A DNA stretch of 56,861 bases. Origin: an uncultured Eubacterium sp. GTDB taxonomy: Bacteria; Bacillota; Clostridia; Lachnospirales; CAG-274. Shown here in pieces: positions 47,221 through 56,788 of the stretch. A program made the translations under genes and the position numbers. The notes under the pieces are model-generated. The model saw nothing but the letters and a program-made list of their open reading frames with translations, was not told where the DNA came from and made no database searches. Positions within the stretch are counted from its first letter, which is position 1. Every line of letters starts with the position of its first letter. The stretch lies in contig URXK01000011.1 of NCBI GenBank assembly GCA_900551755.1, positions 1 through 56,861 on the forward strand. The letters are read 5' to 3'.

Positions 47221-48420
47221 ATGAAGGTTTATACTGTTTCACAGATAAACAATTATATTAAAAGAATACTTGAAAATGATGTACTTCTTTCTGATGTATA
47301 TATTGAGGCAGAAATTTCTAACTTTAAGGCTCACACTAGTGGTCATCTTTATTTTACACTAAAAGATAGTGGTGCTGCCATTAATGCTGTTATGTTTCGC
47401 AGTTATGCTGAAAGACTTAAGTTTATGCCAGAAAGTGGTATGAAAGTTGTAGCTAGAGGCTATATATCTTTATACGAAAAAACAGGTCAATATCAGCTCT
47501 ATGTAAACAGTATGGAGCCAGCTGGTATAGGTGCTTTGTACCTTGCTTATGAACAGCTTAAGGCTAGGCTTGAAAAGGCGGGAGTTTTTGACCAAAAGTA
47601 TAAAAAGCCTATTCCACAAATGCCTAAAACTGTAGCTGTTATTACATCACCGACAGGTGCAGCTGTTAGAGATATTATAAATGTGGCAGGAAGAAGAAAT
47701 CCTAATGTTGAAATTGTTATTGTGCCTACTCTTGTGCAAGGCAAAAATGCTGGACCAGAAATAGTTAATGCTATTGAAAAGGTTAACAGATGGAATAAGG
47801 CTGATACTATTATATTAGGCAGAGGCGGTGGCTCTATAGAGGATTTGTGGGCTTTTAATGAGGAAATTGTTGCTAGAGCAATATTTGACTCTCATATTCC
47901 TATTATATCTGCTGTAGGTCACGAAACGGATTTTACTATTGCTGATTTTATATCAGATATGAGAGCCCCTACACCATCAGCCGGTGCTGAAATTGCTGTG
48001 CCAGAGGGTAATGCTATTAATGAAAAAGTTGTTAATTTGTACGAAAAAATAACTAACAATATTCAAACTAGATATAGCAATAATTTAAGTAAATATAAGT
48101 ATTGTATAAATAGCTATGGCTTTAAAAATTTTAGCAACACTATATTTGATAATGAAATATATGTGTCTGAACTTTTTAATAAAATATATAACAATTTAGA
48201 TGGCAGTATAAAACGAAATAAACTTATGCTTAAAAATTGCCTTGATAATATTGAAAACAAATCACCTCTTAATATTCTTAAAAGAGGTTATTCTCTTGCT
48301 TACAATAACAATGGAGAATTACTAAAATCCAGCAAAAATGTAAGCTGTGGTGACAAAATAAGTGTTAAATTAAATGAAGGTAGTGTTGAGGCAGTAGTTG
48401 AAAGTGTAAATGATAATTAA
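47221..48420 (+). CDS. xseA: Exodeoxyribonuclease VII large subunit
   Basis: XseA is the catalytic subunit of the single-strand-specific exonuclease VII. The 399-residue protein has an N-terminal OB fold (VSQINNYIKRILENDVLLSD, then AHTSGHLYFTLKD), the catalytic core with AVITSPTGAAVRDIINVAGR, GRGGGSIEDLWAFNEE and SAVGHETDFTIADFISDMRA, a long coiled-coil and a C-terminal RGYSLAYN segment. It starts two bases after nusB and is followed by xseB. Confidence 0.96.
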   Translation: MKVYTVSQINNYIKRILENDVLLSDVYIEAEISNFKAHTSGHLYFTLKDSGAAINAVMFRSYAERLKFMPESGMKVVARGYISLYEKTGQYQLYVNSMEPAGIGALYLAYEQLKARLEKAGVFDQKYKKPIPQMPKTVAVITSPTGAAVRDIINVAGRRNPNVEIVIVPTLVQGKNAGPEIVNAIEKVNRWNKADTIILGRGGGSIEDLWAFNEEIVARAIFDSHIPIISAVGHETDFTIADFISDMRAPTPSAGAEIAVPEGNAINEKVVNLYEKITNNIQTRYSNNLSKYKYCINSYGFKNFSNTIFDNEIYVSELFNKIYNNLDGSIKRNKLMLKNCLDNIENKSPLNILKRGYSLAYNNNGELLKSSKNVSCGDKISVKLNEGSVEAVVESVNDN

Positions 48421-48447
48421 TAGGTAGTTTTAAGGCAGGTGAATAAT

Positions 48448-48681
48448 TTGGCTAAAAAGAAAACCTTTGAGGAAGCCTTAACTAGGCTTGAGGAAATAGC
48501 AGAATTAATGGAGCAGGAAGAAACAGGCCTTGAAAATTCTGTTAAACTTTATAAAGAAGGTGTTACTTTATCTGTTTATTGCTCTGAAATATTAAATAAG
48601 GCAGAACAGCAAGTTATAGAATTAAGGGAAAGTGCTGATGGCGTATTTAGCAAAAGACCTTTTAATATAGGAGAAGAATAA
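48448..48681 (+). CDS. xseB: Exodeoxyribonuclease VII small subunit
   Basis: The 77-residue helical protein (KTFEEALTRLEEIAELMEQE, then ETGLENSVKLYKEGVTLSVY) is typical XseB, which binds the XseA coiled-coil. I prefer the TTG start at 48448: GCAGGTG lies 7 bases before it, the same layout (GGTGAATAAT then start) as the gene at 40641. The GTG at 48439 lies inside the ribosome site. Its stop overlaps the ispA start by one base. Confidence 0.9.
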   Translation: MAKKKTFEEALTRLEEIAELMEQEETGLENSVKLYKEGVTLSVYCSEILNKAEQQVIELRESADGVFSKRPFNIGEE

Positions 48682-49559
48682 TGGACTATAAAAATAAATT
48701 AAATGAAAGAATAGAACTTATTAACAAAGCTCTTGAAAAATATCTTGTACCAAAGTATCCTGAAAGATTGTATGAAGCTATGAATTATAGTGTTTTTGCT
48801 GGTGGCAAAAGATTAAGACCAGTTCTCTTGCTTTCAGCTTGTGAGGCTGTAGGTGGCAATATTGAAGATGCTATGCCTTTTGCTTGTGCCTTAGAAATGA
48901 TTCATACTTATTCATTAATTCACGATGATTTGCCAGCTATGGATAATGATGACTTTAGGAGAGGTAAGCCAACTTGTCACAAGGCTTTTGATGAAGCCTT
49001 AGCAATTCTTGCTGGTGACGGATTGCTTACTTATGCTTTTGAGGTAATGTTAGAGGCTGTTTGTAACAAAAATGAAAGCAAGTATGCAAAGGCTGCTAAA
49101 TTAATTGCTAATTATAGTGGTAGTCAAGGTATGCTTGTTGGTCAGGTTGTTGATGTTCAGTCAGAAGGTCACAAAATTGATGACAAAACACTTATGTTTA
49201 TTCACGACAACAAAACTGGTGGACTTATTAAGGCAGCTCTTATGGCTGGTGCTTTAATTGGTGGTGCAGATAATGACACAGTAGGTGATTTTGAAAAAAT
49301 TGGTTATAATATGGGTATAGCTTTCCAGATTAAAGATGATATTCTTGATGTAACAAGTACATCAGAAGTTCTTGGCAAGCCAATTTTAAGTGATATTAAA
49401 AATAATAAGCAAACTTATGTATCATTATACGGTCTTGATAATGCACAGCAGGATTATGAAACACTTTCAACAGGTGCTGTCAAAATGATTAATAATATAG
49501 GTGATAAGGCAGACTTCCTTAGTTGGTATGCAAGTGCCTTAATTAATAGAGAAAAATAG
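48681..49559 (+). CDS. ispA: Farnesyl diphosphate synthase (polyprenyl synthetase)
   Basis: The enzyme condenses IPP with DMAPP and GPP to farnesyl diphosphate, precursor of undecaprenyl phosphate and quinones. The 292-residue protein has the first Asp-rich motif DDLPAMDNDDFRRGKPTCH near residue 82, GGKRLRPVLL for the IPP site, and the second motif FQIKDDILDV. It shares TAATG with xseB, and is followed by a DUF212 gene and dxs, another isoprenoid gene. Confidence 0.94.
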   Translation: MDYKNKLNERIELINKALEKYLVPKYPERLYEAMNYSVFAGGKRLRPVLLLSACEAVGGNIEDAMPFACALEMIHTYSLIHDDLPAMDNDDFRRGKPTCHKAFDEALAILAGDGLLTYAFEVMLEAVCNKNESKYAKAAKLIANYSGSQGMLVGQVVDVQSEGHKIDDKTLMFIHDNKTGGLIKAALMAGALIGGADNDTVGDFEKIGYNMGIAFQIKDDILDVTSTSEVLGKPILSDIKNNKQTYVSLYGLDNAQQDYETLSTGAVKMINNIGDKADFLSWYASALINREK

Positions 49560-49570
49560 GGTTGATAATT

Positions 49571-50014
49571 ATGATTTATATACAACAACTATTAAGTAAT
49601 AATATTATTATTGTATCAATTGCGTCTTGGGCTATTGCTCAGATTATTAAGATGATACTTGATGTAATTACAACAGGTGAGATTGATTGGGAGCTTATGG
49701 TTGCCTCTGGTGGTATGCCTAGCTCTCACAGCTCTTTTGTGTGTGCCTTGGCCACAAGTGTCGGCATAAAAAATGGCTTTGACTCATCACTTTTTGCAAT
49801 GTGCTTTGTGTTGGCTGTTGTAGTTATGTATGATGCAGCAGGTGTTAGACGCGCTGCTGGTTTCCACGCTGTTATTATTAACAAAATAATGGCTGGTTTA
49901 AATATTAAAGATGAAAAGCTAAAAGAGCTTTTAGGTCACACACCTATACAGGTAGGTGCAGGTGCAATTTTAGGCATAATTGTTGCTTTTGTTGGCAATA
50001 TTTTGCTCAAGTAA
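49571..50014 (+). CDS. Divergent PAP2 (DUF212) family membrane protein
   Basis: The 147-residue protein has about three membrane spans. It carries ASGGMPSSHSSFVCALATSV, which contains the SGGMPSSHS signature of DUF212/divergent PAP2 proteins, then YDAAGVRRAAGFHAVIINKI and LLGHTPIQVGAGAILGIIVA. The relation to PAP2 suggests phosphatase activity on a lipid or isoprenoid phosphate, in keeping with its place between ispA and dxs; that is inference. ATG 49571 was chosen over TTG 49562, which overlaps the weak GGG ribosome site. Confidence 0.9.
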   Translation: MIYIQQLLSNNIIIVSIASWAIAQIIKMILDVITTGEIDWELMVASGGMPSSHSSFVCALATSVGIKNGFDSSLFAMCFVLAVVVMYDAAGVRRAAGFHAVIINKIMAGLNIKDEKLKELLGHTPIQVGAGAILGIIVAFVGNILLK

Positions 50015-50028
50015 AAGAGGGATTTATA

Positions 50029-51909
50029 GTGTATTTAGAAAAGATTAATTCTCCAGAAGATGTAAAAAAATTAAGCATTGATAAGCTTGATATTCTTGCT
50101 CAAGAAATAAGAGAATTTTTAATTAACTCAATATCGGAAACAGGAGGGCATCTTGCGTCAAACCTTGGTGTTGTTGATTTGACTATAGCAATGCATTACT
50201 GCTTTAGCTGTCCTAGAGATAAGTTTGTGTGGGATGTAGGTCATCAGTCTTATACTCACAAGATTTTAACAGGACGCAGGGACGAGTTTTCTACACTTAG
50301 AAAGTTAGATGGCTTAAGTGGCTTTCCTAAAACTAATGAAAGCCGTTATGATGCTTTTAACACTGGTCACAGCTCCACTTCTATAGCTGCTGCTATAGGT
50401 CTTGCAAGAGCAAGAGATTTAATGGGTCATTCATACAATGTTGTGTCTGTAATTGGTGACGGTGCTATGACTGGTGGCTTAGCTTATGAGGCTCTTAACA
50501 ATGTAGGTAGGGACCATACTAAACTTATTATTATTTTAAATGATAATCAGATGTCTATATCTGAAAATGTTGGTGCAATGAGCAAGTATTTAAGCGAATT
50601 AATACTTAATCAGAAGTATATGAACGCAAAATCTGGACTTCATAAAAAACTTACAAATATGCCAATAGGTGGTCAACAGCTTTACAACCTTCTTTACAAA
50701 AGTAAGGGTACATTAAAAAATGCTTTTATGCCAGAAAATAGTATGTTTGAACATTTAGGCATAAAGTATGTTGGTCCTATTGATGGTCACGATATTAAGC
50801 GTCTTGTTAATGTTTTAAACAAGGCTAAAAAAATAAATAAGCCTGTACTTATTCATATTATGACTAAAAAGGGTAAGGGTTATGAACCAGCTGAAATAAT
50901 GCCTAGTGTTTATCACGGTGTTGGAAAATTTGATAGAAAAGTTGGCGTTGTGCCAAATTATAACAAGGAAACATATTCAGATATTTTTGGCAGAAAAATG
51001 ATTGAATTGGCTGCAAATAACAAGAAAATTTGTGCCATTACTGCCGCTATGCCTTCTGGTACTGGCTTAACTAAGTTTTCAAGAATGTATCCTAAGAGAT
51101 TTTTTGATGTAGGTATAGCAGAAGAATATGCAGTTACATTTGCTGCTGGTATGGCTAAGGGTGGCTTTACACCTGTTTTTGCTGTGTATTCAACATTCTT
51201 ACAGCGAAGTTATGACCAAATTGTTCACGATGTTTGTATTCAAAATCTTCACGTAGTATTTGCTATAGATAGAGCAGGCATTGTTGGTGATGACGGCGAA
51301 ACTCATCAAGGTATATATGACATTTCATTTTTATCTCACATACCTAATCTTGTTGTTATGGCACCTAAGAATAAGGTTGAGTTTGAAGCAATGCTTGAAC
51401 TTGCAATAGACAAAATGAATGGTCCAGTTGCCATAAGATACCCTAGAGGACAAGCCTCTGATGTTATGGTTGGAGCAGAAAAGCCTATTGAAATTGGAAA
51501 GCCAGAGTATATTTATAATGGTGAAAAAATTGCTCTTTTAAGCTATGGTGCAATGATGGACGAGGCTGTTGAGGTTTACAGTAGCCTTATTGACAAGGGA
51601 TATAATCCAACATTAATTAATGCTAGATTTGCTTCACCAATTGATGATGATTTAATAAAGGATATGGCTGAAAATTACAAATATATTTTCACTATGGAGG
51701 ATAACATTTATTCTGGTGGTTTTGGTGCTAATTTAGCTCAAAGATTGTGCGAATACGGTGTTAAGGACAATGTTATACACAACTTTGCTTTCCCTGATAT
51801 GTATATTGAACACGGCAACAGAGGTTTGCTTTTTGACCGTTATGGTATGACTGCTGAAAAAATGCTTAATGTAATTATGGATAAAATTGGGGAAAATAAC
51901 AATGGCTGA
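50029..51909 (+). CDS. dxs: 1-deoxy-D-xylulose-5-phosphate synthase
   Basis: Dxs makes DXP from pyruvate and glyceraldehyde 3-phosphate with thiamine diphosphate, the first step of the MEP isoprenoid route. The 626-residue protein has the N-terminal LAQEIREFLINSISETGGHL with ASNLGVVDLT, VIGDGAMTGGLAYEALNNVG for the ThDP/Mg site, and FAIDRAGIVGDDGETHQGIY. Length is normal. It starts at GTG 50029 behind AGAGGG. tlyA overlaps its 3' end by 8 bases. Confidence 0.96.
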   Translation: MYLEKINSPEDVKKLSIDKLDILAQEIREFLINSISETGGHLASNLGVVDLTIAMHYCFSCPRDKFVWDVGHQSYTHKILTGRRDEFSTLRKLDGLSGFPKTNESRYDAFNTGHSSTSIAAAIGLARARDLMGHSYNVVSVIGDGAMTGGLAYEALNNVGRDHTKLIIILNDNQMSISENVGAMSKYLSELILNQKYMNAKSGLHKKLTNMPIGGQQLYNLLYKSKGTLKNAFMPENSMFEHLGIKYVGPIDGHDIKRLVNVLNKAKKINKPVLIHIMTKKGKGYEPAEIMPSVYHGVGKFDRKVGVVPNYNKETYSDIFGRKMIELAANNKKICAITAAMPSGTGLTKFSRMYPKRFFDVGIAEEYAVTFAAGMAKGGFTPVFAVYSTFLQRSYDQIVHDVCIQNLHVVFAIDRAGIVGDDGETHQGIYDISFLSHIPNLVVMAPKNKVEFEAMLELAIDKMNGPVAIRYPRGQASDVMVGAEKPIEIGKPEYIYNGEKIALLSYGAMMDEAVEVYSSLIDKGYNPTLINARFASPIDDDLIKDMAENYKYIFTMEDNIYSGGFGANLAQRLCEYGVKDNVIHNFAFPDMYIEHGNRGLLFDRYGMTAEKMLNVIMDKIGENNNG

Positions 51910-52693
51910 TAAAAGACTTGATTTGTGCCTTAAGGAAAAAATGAACATTTCCAGACAAAAGGCACAAGAGCTTATAGAAAATAATAGTGTCACAGTCAAT
52001 GGCAAAATTGTTAATAAGTCATCTTATAAAGTGGCTGAAAATGATGTTGTTGAAGTTGGCAATACTGATAAAATACTTAAATATGTAGGTCGTGGTGGCT
52101 ACAAACTTGAAAGAGCTGTAGAAGTTTTTGATATTAATATTGAGGGTATATGTGTGGATATTGGTTCATCAACTGGTGGCTTTACAGATTGTATGTTGCA
52201 AAATGGTGCTGAAAAGGTATTTGCTGTTGATGTTGGCAACAATCAGCTTGCAGATAAACTTAGAATGGATAACAGAGTAATATCTATGGAAAATACAGAC
52301 ATAAGAGAGGCTAACATACCTTTGGCTGATTTTATAGGCTGTGATGTTTCATTTATTTCTCTTACTAAAATATTTGAAAGTGTTTATAATATTTTAAAAG
52401 ATACAGGTTCTGGTGTCTTTTTAATTAAACCTCAGTTTGAGGCTGGCAGAGAAAACATATCTAAAAATGGCATTGTTAAAAATCCTAAGGTTCATAAAAG
52501 GGTTATAAGCAATATTATAAGCAATGCTTTAACAAACAGGCTTTATGTTAAGGAACTTACATATTCTCCAATACAAGGTGGAGATGGTAATATTGAGTAT
52601 CTAATACATATTAGCAAAAATGGTGATGTTGGTGTAAATCAGCACACTATTGACCAAGTTGTTGATACTGCTTTTAAACTGTTTAAAAAATAG
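51902..52693 (+). CDS. tlyA: TlyA-family rRNA 2'-O-methyltransferase (S4 and FtsJ-like domains)
   Basis: The 263-residue protein has an N-terminal S4 RNA-binding domain (KRLDLCLKEKMNISRQKAQE) and an FtsJ-like methyltransferase domain (VDIGSSTGGFTDCMLQNGAE as SAM motif, then FLIKPQFEAGRENI). TlyA proteins methylate rRNA riboses and in some species were first seen as hemolysins. It begins at ATG 51902, overlapping dxs. The dxs-tlyA-nadK-argR-recN order is standard in Clostridia. Confidence 0.93.
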   Translation: MADKRLDLCLKEKMNISRQKAQELIENNSVTVNGKIVNKSSYKVAENDVVEVGNTDKILKYVGRGGYKLERAVEVFDINIEGICVDIGSSTGGFTDCMLQNGAEKVFAVDVGNNQLADKLRMDNRVISMENTDIREANIPLADFIGCDVSFISLTKIFESVYNILKDTGSGVFLIKPQFEAGRENISKNGIVKNPKVHKRVISNIISNALTNRLYVKELTYSPIQGGDGNIEYLIHISKNGDVGVNQHTIDQVVDTAFKLFKK

Positions 52694-52701
52694 GTGATTG
52701 T

Positions 52702-53559
52702 ATGAAAAAAATAGGTTTTATAACAAACATAGACAAAGACCCTGACCTTAGCCATACTAGAGAGCTTTCTTTGTGGGCTATTGAAAAGGGTTGTAATGTT
52801 CTTCTTAATTCATCATTAAGCAAAAGACTTAATATAGGTGAACCTATGAATAGTACAGACGAAATTTATGAAAAGTCTGATTTTGTAGTTGTTTTAGGTG
52901 GTGACGGCACTATTTTAAGAGTTGCCAGAAAAGCATCTATTTATGGCACACCTATTTTAGGTATAAATTTTGGTACATTAGGCTATTTGGCTGATGTTGA
53001 AAGGTCTGACGGCAAAATTGCCATTGAAAAGGTGTTAAATGGTGATTACAAAATAGAAAAAAGAATGATGCTTGAGGCTTATATTGAAAGAGGTTGCATT
53101 AGTCACGACACTCAATTAGCATTAAATGAAGTTTGTGTAAGTAACTCTAATTTTTCTCGTATGATTAGCTTAAGTGTTGAAGTAAATGATGAGTATATTA
53201 ACACATTTAGAGCTGACGGCATAATTGTGTCTACACCTACTGGTTCGACTGCCTATAATTTGTCTGCCGGTGGACCTATTCTTAATACTAACACAGAACT
53301 TATGACAATTACTCATATTTGTCCTCACGCTCTTTATGCTAGACCTATTGTTGTGTCGGGTGATGATGTTATTAAGATTAAAATTGCTGGAGATTATAGT
53401 AATACTCAGGTTACATTTGACGGTCAAAATGATGACAGAGTTAAAAGTGGCGATACTATTGTAATACGCAAGTCAAAATATCAGACAAGTATTATTAAAA
53501 CAACTAACTTGTCTTTCTTTGATATTTTAAGACGAAAAATGGTTGATGTAAGTATATAG
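52702..53559 (+). CDS. nadK: NAD kinase
   Basis: NadK phosphorylates NAD to NADP. The 285-residue protein has VVLGGDGTILRVARKASIYG with the GGDGT motif, GTLGYLADVE, LNEVCVSN, and RADGIIVSTPTGSTAYNLSA with the conserved PTGSTAY block and SAGGPI. Length is normal. AGGTGA precedes the ATG. It lies 8 bases after tlyA and 17 before argR. Confidence 0.95.
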   Translation: MKKIGFITNIDKDPDLSHTRELSLWAIEKGCNVLLNSSLSKRLNIGEPMNSTDEIYEKSDFVVVLGGDGTILRVARKASIYGTPILGINFGTLGYLADVERSDGKIAIEKVLNGDYKIEKRMMLEAYIERGCISHDTQLALNEVCVSNSNFSRMISLSVEVNDEYINTFRADGIIVSTPTGSTAYNLSAGGPILNTNTELMTITHICPHALYARPIVVSGDDVIKIKIAGDYSNTQVTFDGQNDDRVKSGDTIVIRKSKYQTSIIKTTNLSFFDILRRKMVDVSI

Positions 53560-53576
53560 TTAGTTGGAGTTATGTT

Positions 53577-54032
53577 ATGAAAGTTAAAAGACAATCGAAA
53601 ATATTAGAAATTATTAAGGATAATGAAATAGATACTCAAGAGGCTTTAGCTGAAAGACTTAACTCAGAAGGCTTTAATGTAACTCAAGCTACAGTTTCAA
53701 GAGATATAAGAGAGCTTAAACTTACTAAGGTTTCAGCTGGCAACGGCAAACAAAAGTATGCAGTTGTTTCTAATAATGAAAATCAAGTAACTGAAAGACT
53801 TAAAAGAGTGTTTAGAGATGGTGTTACTGGCATTGATTATGCACAAAATATAATTGTTATTAAAACTCTTATAGGTATGGCTATGGCTGTTGCAGCAGCT
53901 CTTGATGCTATGGATAATGCTGAAATAATAGGCACAATTGCTGGTGATGACACTGTCTTTTGTGTTGTCAAAAATGAAGGTAAGGCTGTTAAACTTATTG
54001 AAAAACTTAAGGATAATATTAACAACCATTAA
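53577..54032 (+). CDS. argR: Arginine repressor
   Basis: ArgR represses arginine biosynthesis genes when bound to arginine as a hexamer. The 151-residue protein has an N-terminal winged HTH (about 1-70: IDTQEALAERLNSEGFNVTQ, then ATVSRDIRELKLTKV) and a C-terminal oligomerisation and arginine-binding domain (about 75-150, with NAEIIGTIAGDDTVFCVVKN; the GTIAGDDT loop binds arginine). It sits directly before recN as in Bacillus (ahrC-recN). Confidence 0.94.
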   Translation: MKVKRQSKILEIIKDNEIDTQEALAERLNSEGFNVTQATVSRDIRELKLTKVSAGNGKQKYAVVSNNENQVTERLKRVFRDGVTGIDYAQNIIVIKTLIGMAMAVAAALDAMDNAEIIGTIAGDDTVFCVVKNEGKAVKLIEKLKDNINNH

Positions 54033-54046
54033 TTGTAGGAGGAGCT

Positions 54047-55732
54047 ATGCTTGAAAAACTTTATGTAAATAATTTTGCATTAATAGATGAGCTTGAGGTT
54101 GATTTTTCAGCAGGGCTAAATGTTTTAAGTGGTGAAACAGGTGCAGGTAAATCAATTATAATAGGTTCTCTTAACTTTGTTCTTGGTGGCAAGGCTGATA
54201 AGGATATTATAAAGACGGGCTGTGATATGACAGAAGTATCAGCCCTTATTTATGTTGATGATGATGAAATAAGGACAGCTCTTAGTAATTGTGATGTAAA
54301 TATTGATGATGATAACTATGTTCTTATTAAGAGAACATTTAATAGAAATGGCAAGTCCTATTGCAAAATAAATGGAAAGACAGCAACTGTGTCTATGGTT
54401 AAGGAAATATCAGCTTTTTTAGTTGATATACACGGTCAGCACGACCACCAATCATTGCTTAATCCTAAAAGCCACATTGTTATGCTTGATAGACTTTGCA
54501 ATGGAAATCTTGAAGTTGAAATTAATAAACTTAAAGAACTTTATAATGAATATAGAATAATATCAAGGAAACTAAAGGAAATTGATATTAATGATAGTGA
54601 TATTCAGGATAAAATTGAGTTGTATAAGTACCAAATTAATGAAATTGAGTCAGCTAATTTAAAAATTGGTGAAGATGAAGTATTAAGCGAAAAACGAAAT
54701 TTACTATTTAATAGTGTTAAACTTCAAAGATATGGTGCTGATTGCCTTGATTATCTTTATAGCGGTGATAACTCTGCTGTTGAAAACATTGGTAGGGCTA
54801 TTGATAGCTTAAATAGCTTAGTTGAAATTGATGATAGTCAAGAAAAAACTCTTGAGTCATTAAATGATTGTTATTCAATTATTGAAGATGTTATTAAGTC
54901 AGTTAGAGAATATAACGATAATATGGATAGTGACCCAGAGGAATTAAATAATGTAGAAGAAAGATTGCAGACTATTTATGACCTTAAGAAAAAATATGGT
55001 GGCACTATTGAGAAAGTTATTACCTTTGGAGAAAGGGTAAGTGAAAAGCTAAACATAATTGAAAATAGTGAGTCTTTATGCTTAGAATATACTGATAAAA
55101 AGAAAAAACTTGAACAAAAAATAAGAAAAATTTGTTCAACTATATCAGAAATAAGAAGAACCACTGGAAAGTTAGTGGAAAAAAGAATAGTTGAAATACT
55201 TAAGGATTTAAGTATGGAAAATGCTGATTTTAAAATAAACATTACAGAAAAAGAGGGCTTTGATGAAAATGGCTTTGATAATGTTGAATTTTTAATTTCA
55301 GCTAACAAGGGTGAAGCCTTGAAGCCTTTGAGCAAAATTGCATCAGGTGGTGAAATGAGCCGAGTTATGCTTGCTCTTAAAAATGTTTTGGCTGATGTTG
55401 ATAATATTGATACCTTTGTTTTTGATGAAATTGACACTGGTATAAGTGGCAGAACAGCTCAAAAGGTGGCTGAAAAAATGCTTAATGTGGCAAAGGGTCA
55501 TCAAATATTGTGCATAACTCACTTGCCTCAAATTGCTGCAATGGCAGATAATAACTATTTAATAGTCAAAAGTAACAACAATGATAGAACAACTACAAAT
55601 ATTATTGAATTATCTGGCGAAAAGGTGTATAATGAATTAGCTAGGCTTATAGGTGGTGCTAAAATAACAAAGGCTACCTTAGAAGCTGCAAAGGAAATGA
55701 AATTGATGGCTAATAAGCTAAAGGAGAATTAG
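54047..55732 (+). CDS. recN: DNA repair protein RecN
   Basis: RecN is an SMC-like ATPase that acts early in double-strand break repair. The 561-residue protein has NFALIDELEVDFSAGLNVLS, Walker A GETGAGKSIIIGSL, DIHGQHDHQSLLNP, two coiled-coil regions of reduced length around 160-360, and the signature IASGGEMSRVMLALK with FDEIDTGISG as Walker B and ITHLPQIAAMA. AGGAGGAGC precedes the ATG. In Bacillus spoIVB and spo0A follow; here a lipoprotein gene and a tRNA follow instead. Confidence 0.95.
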   Translation: MLEKLYVNNFALIDELEVDFSAGLNVLSGETGAGKSIIIGSLNFVLGGKADKDIIKTGCDMTEVSALIYVDDDEIRTALSNCDVNIDDDNYVLIKRTFNRNGKSYCKINGKTATVSMVKEISAFLVDIHGQHDHQSLLNPKSHIVMLDRLCNGNLEVEINKLKELYNEYRIISRKLKEIDINDSDIQDKIELYKYQINEIESANLKIGEDEVLSEKRNLLFNSVKLQRYGADCLDYLYSGDNSAVENIGRAIDSLNSLVEIDDSQEKTLESLNDCYSIIEDVIKSVREYNDNMDSDPEELNNVEERLQTIYDLKKKYGGTIEKVITFGERVSEKLNIIENSESLCLEYTDKKKKLEQKIRKICSTISEIRRTTGKLVEKRIVEILKDLSMENADFKINITEKEGFDENGFDNVEFLISANKGEALKPLSKIASGGEMSRVMLALKNVLADVDNIDTFVFDEIDTGISGRTAQKVAEKMLNVAKGHQILCITHLPQIAAMADNNYLIVKSNNNDRTTTNIIELSGEKVYNELARLIGGAKITKATLEAAKEMKLMANKLKEN

Positions 55733-55734
55733 AG

Positions 55735-56697
55735 ATGAAAAGAAAAATTGCAATGCTTTTAGTAGGTTTAATGTGTGTATCAGCTACGGGCTGTAGTTTT
55801 GGTAAACAAAATAACGATATAGAAAAAATTAGTTCTGCTAATATTTTTGCTGATATTAGTGAAGATGCTGTTGTTGATGGTAGTACAGCTGCTAGCGACT
55901 TTACAAAGGCATTAACTAGTGCTGAAAAACTTGAAAATGTCACTATTAATGTTACTAATGGCATTACAATGGGTCAAGAAGGACAGGAAAATTATCAGGA
56001 TAGCCTTAATGAGTCTGAAATTAAACTTGCTAAGGACGGCGACAAGAATGTAGGTAGTGTTTCTATTCACAATACATACAAGTCTGCTGGTGAGGCTGCA
56101 AGTGGCGAAACATCTAAGCCTCAGAACGAAGAAAATAGCATTACTGGCTACTATTCTGGTGATACATTATACTTTATAACTAATGATGGTGATAAGGTTA
56201 AGGAAGAAATGAGCTATAGTGACTTCCTTGGTGTTGTATCAACTTATAATTTAAGTGTTTATAGTGACTGTATTTCTAAGGCAGCTTGTGTTGCTGGCAA
56301 AAATAGCAAGACTTACTATATTTCTTATGACCCAACTAAGTTTGAAACTACAATGACAACTAATATGGAAGCATCTGGTCAGGTTCTTGCTGATGGCGAG
56401 GCTATGAAGATTAAATATGCTAATATTATAGCTGAAATTGATAATGACGGTACTTTATTAAACTATGGCTTCATTATTAATGCTGAATATGTAAATGATA
56501 ACAACACAATTCCTTATGACTATTCTATTGCTGCTGATTTTAGCAATAATGGTAAAACTAAGGTTGACGCTGTAAAGGATACAGACAGCTATATGACTGC
56601 TGACGAGTATACTAAAAAGCAACAGGAAGCAGCTCAGGCAGCTAGTGAAGCCACTACTACAGAGGCAACAAGCAATACAGAAAATACTACTAAATAA
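55735..56697 (+). CDS. Putative lipoprotein of unknown function
   Basis: The 320-residue protein has a lipoprotein signal (MKRK, hydrophobic run, lipobox SATGC with Cys at about 21). The body (about 55-290) alternates beta-strand-like segments (LENVTINVTNGITMG, ITGYYSGDTLYFITNDGDKV and AMKIKYANIIAEIDNDGTLL) and resembles lipoproteins of the LolA/LppX-like fold often labelled DUF6612, but I am not certain. The C-terminus is Ala/Thr/Glu-rich (EATTTEATSNTENTTK), the same composition as tails of other exported proteins in this window. AAAGGAG lies inside the recN 3' end, 2 bases separate the genes, so it is co-transcribed with recN. Confidence 0.7.
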   Translation: MKRKIAMLLVGLMCVSATGCSFGKQNNDIEKISSANIFADISEDAVVDGSTAASDFTKALTSAEKLENVTINVTNGITMGQEGQENYQDSLNESEIKLAKDGDKNVGSVSIHNTYKSAGEAASGETSKPQNEENSITGYYSGDTLYFITNDGDKVKEEMSYSDFLGVVSTYNLSVYSDCISKAACVAGKNSKTYYISYDPTKFETTMTTNMEASGQVLADGEAMKIKYANIIAEIDNDGTLLNYGFIINAEYVNDNNTIPYDYSIAADFSNNGKTKVDAVKDTDSYMTADEYTKKQQEAAQAASEATTTEATSNTENTTK

Positions 56698-56724
56698 AAA
56701 GTTTAGAAAAAATGAAAAAAATTG

Positions 56725-56753
56725 TTGACAAAGTCACAAATCTGTGATAATAT
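56725..56753 (+). promoter_or_regulatory. Promoter of tRNA-Lys
   Basis: TTGACA (56725-56730), 17 bases, TAATAT (56748-56753). The leader has TTGTGTTCAG (56759-56768), as in the tRNA-Val/Met leader. Confidence 0.88.
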
Positions 56754-56788
56754 ATTTCTTGTGTTCAGCAATGGGTACAAGAATATAT

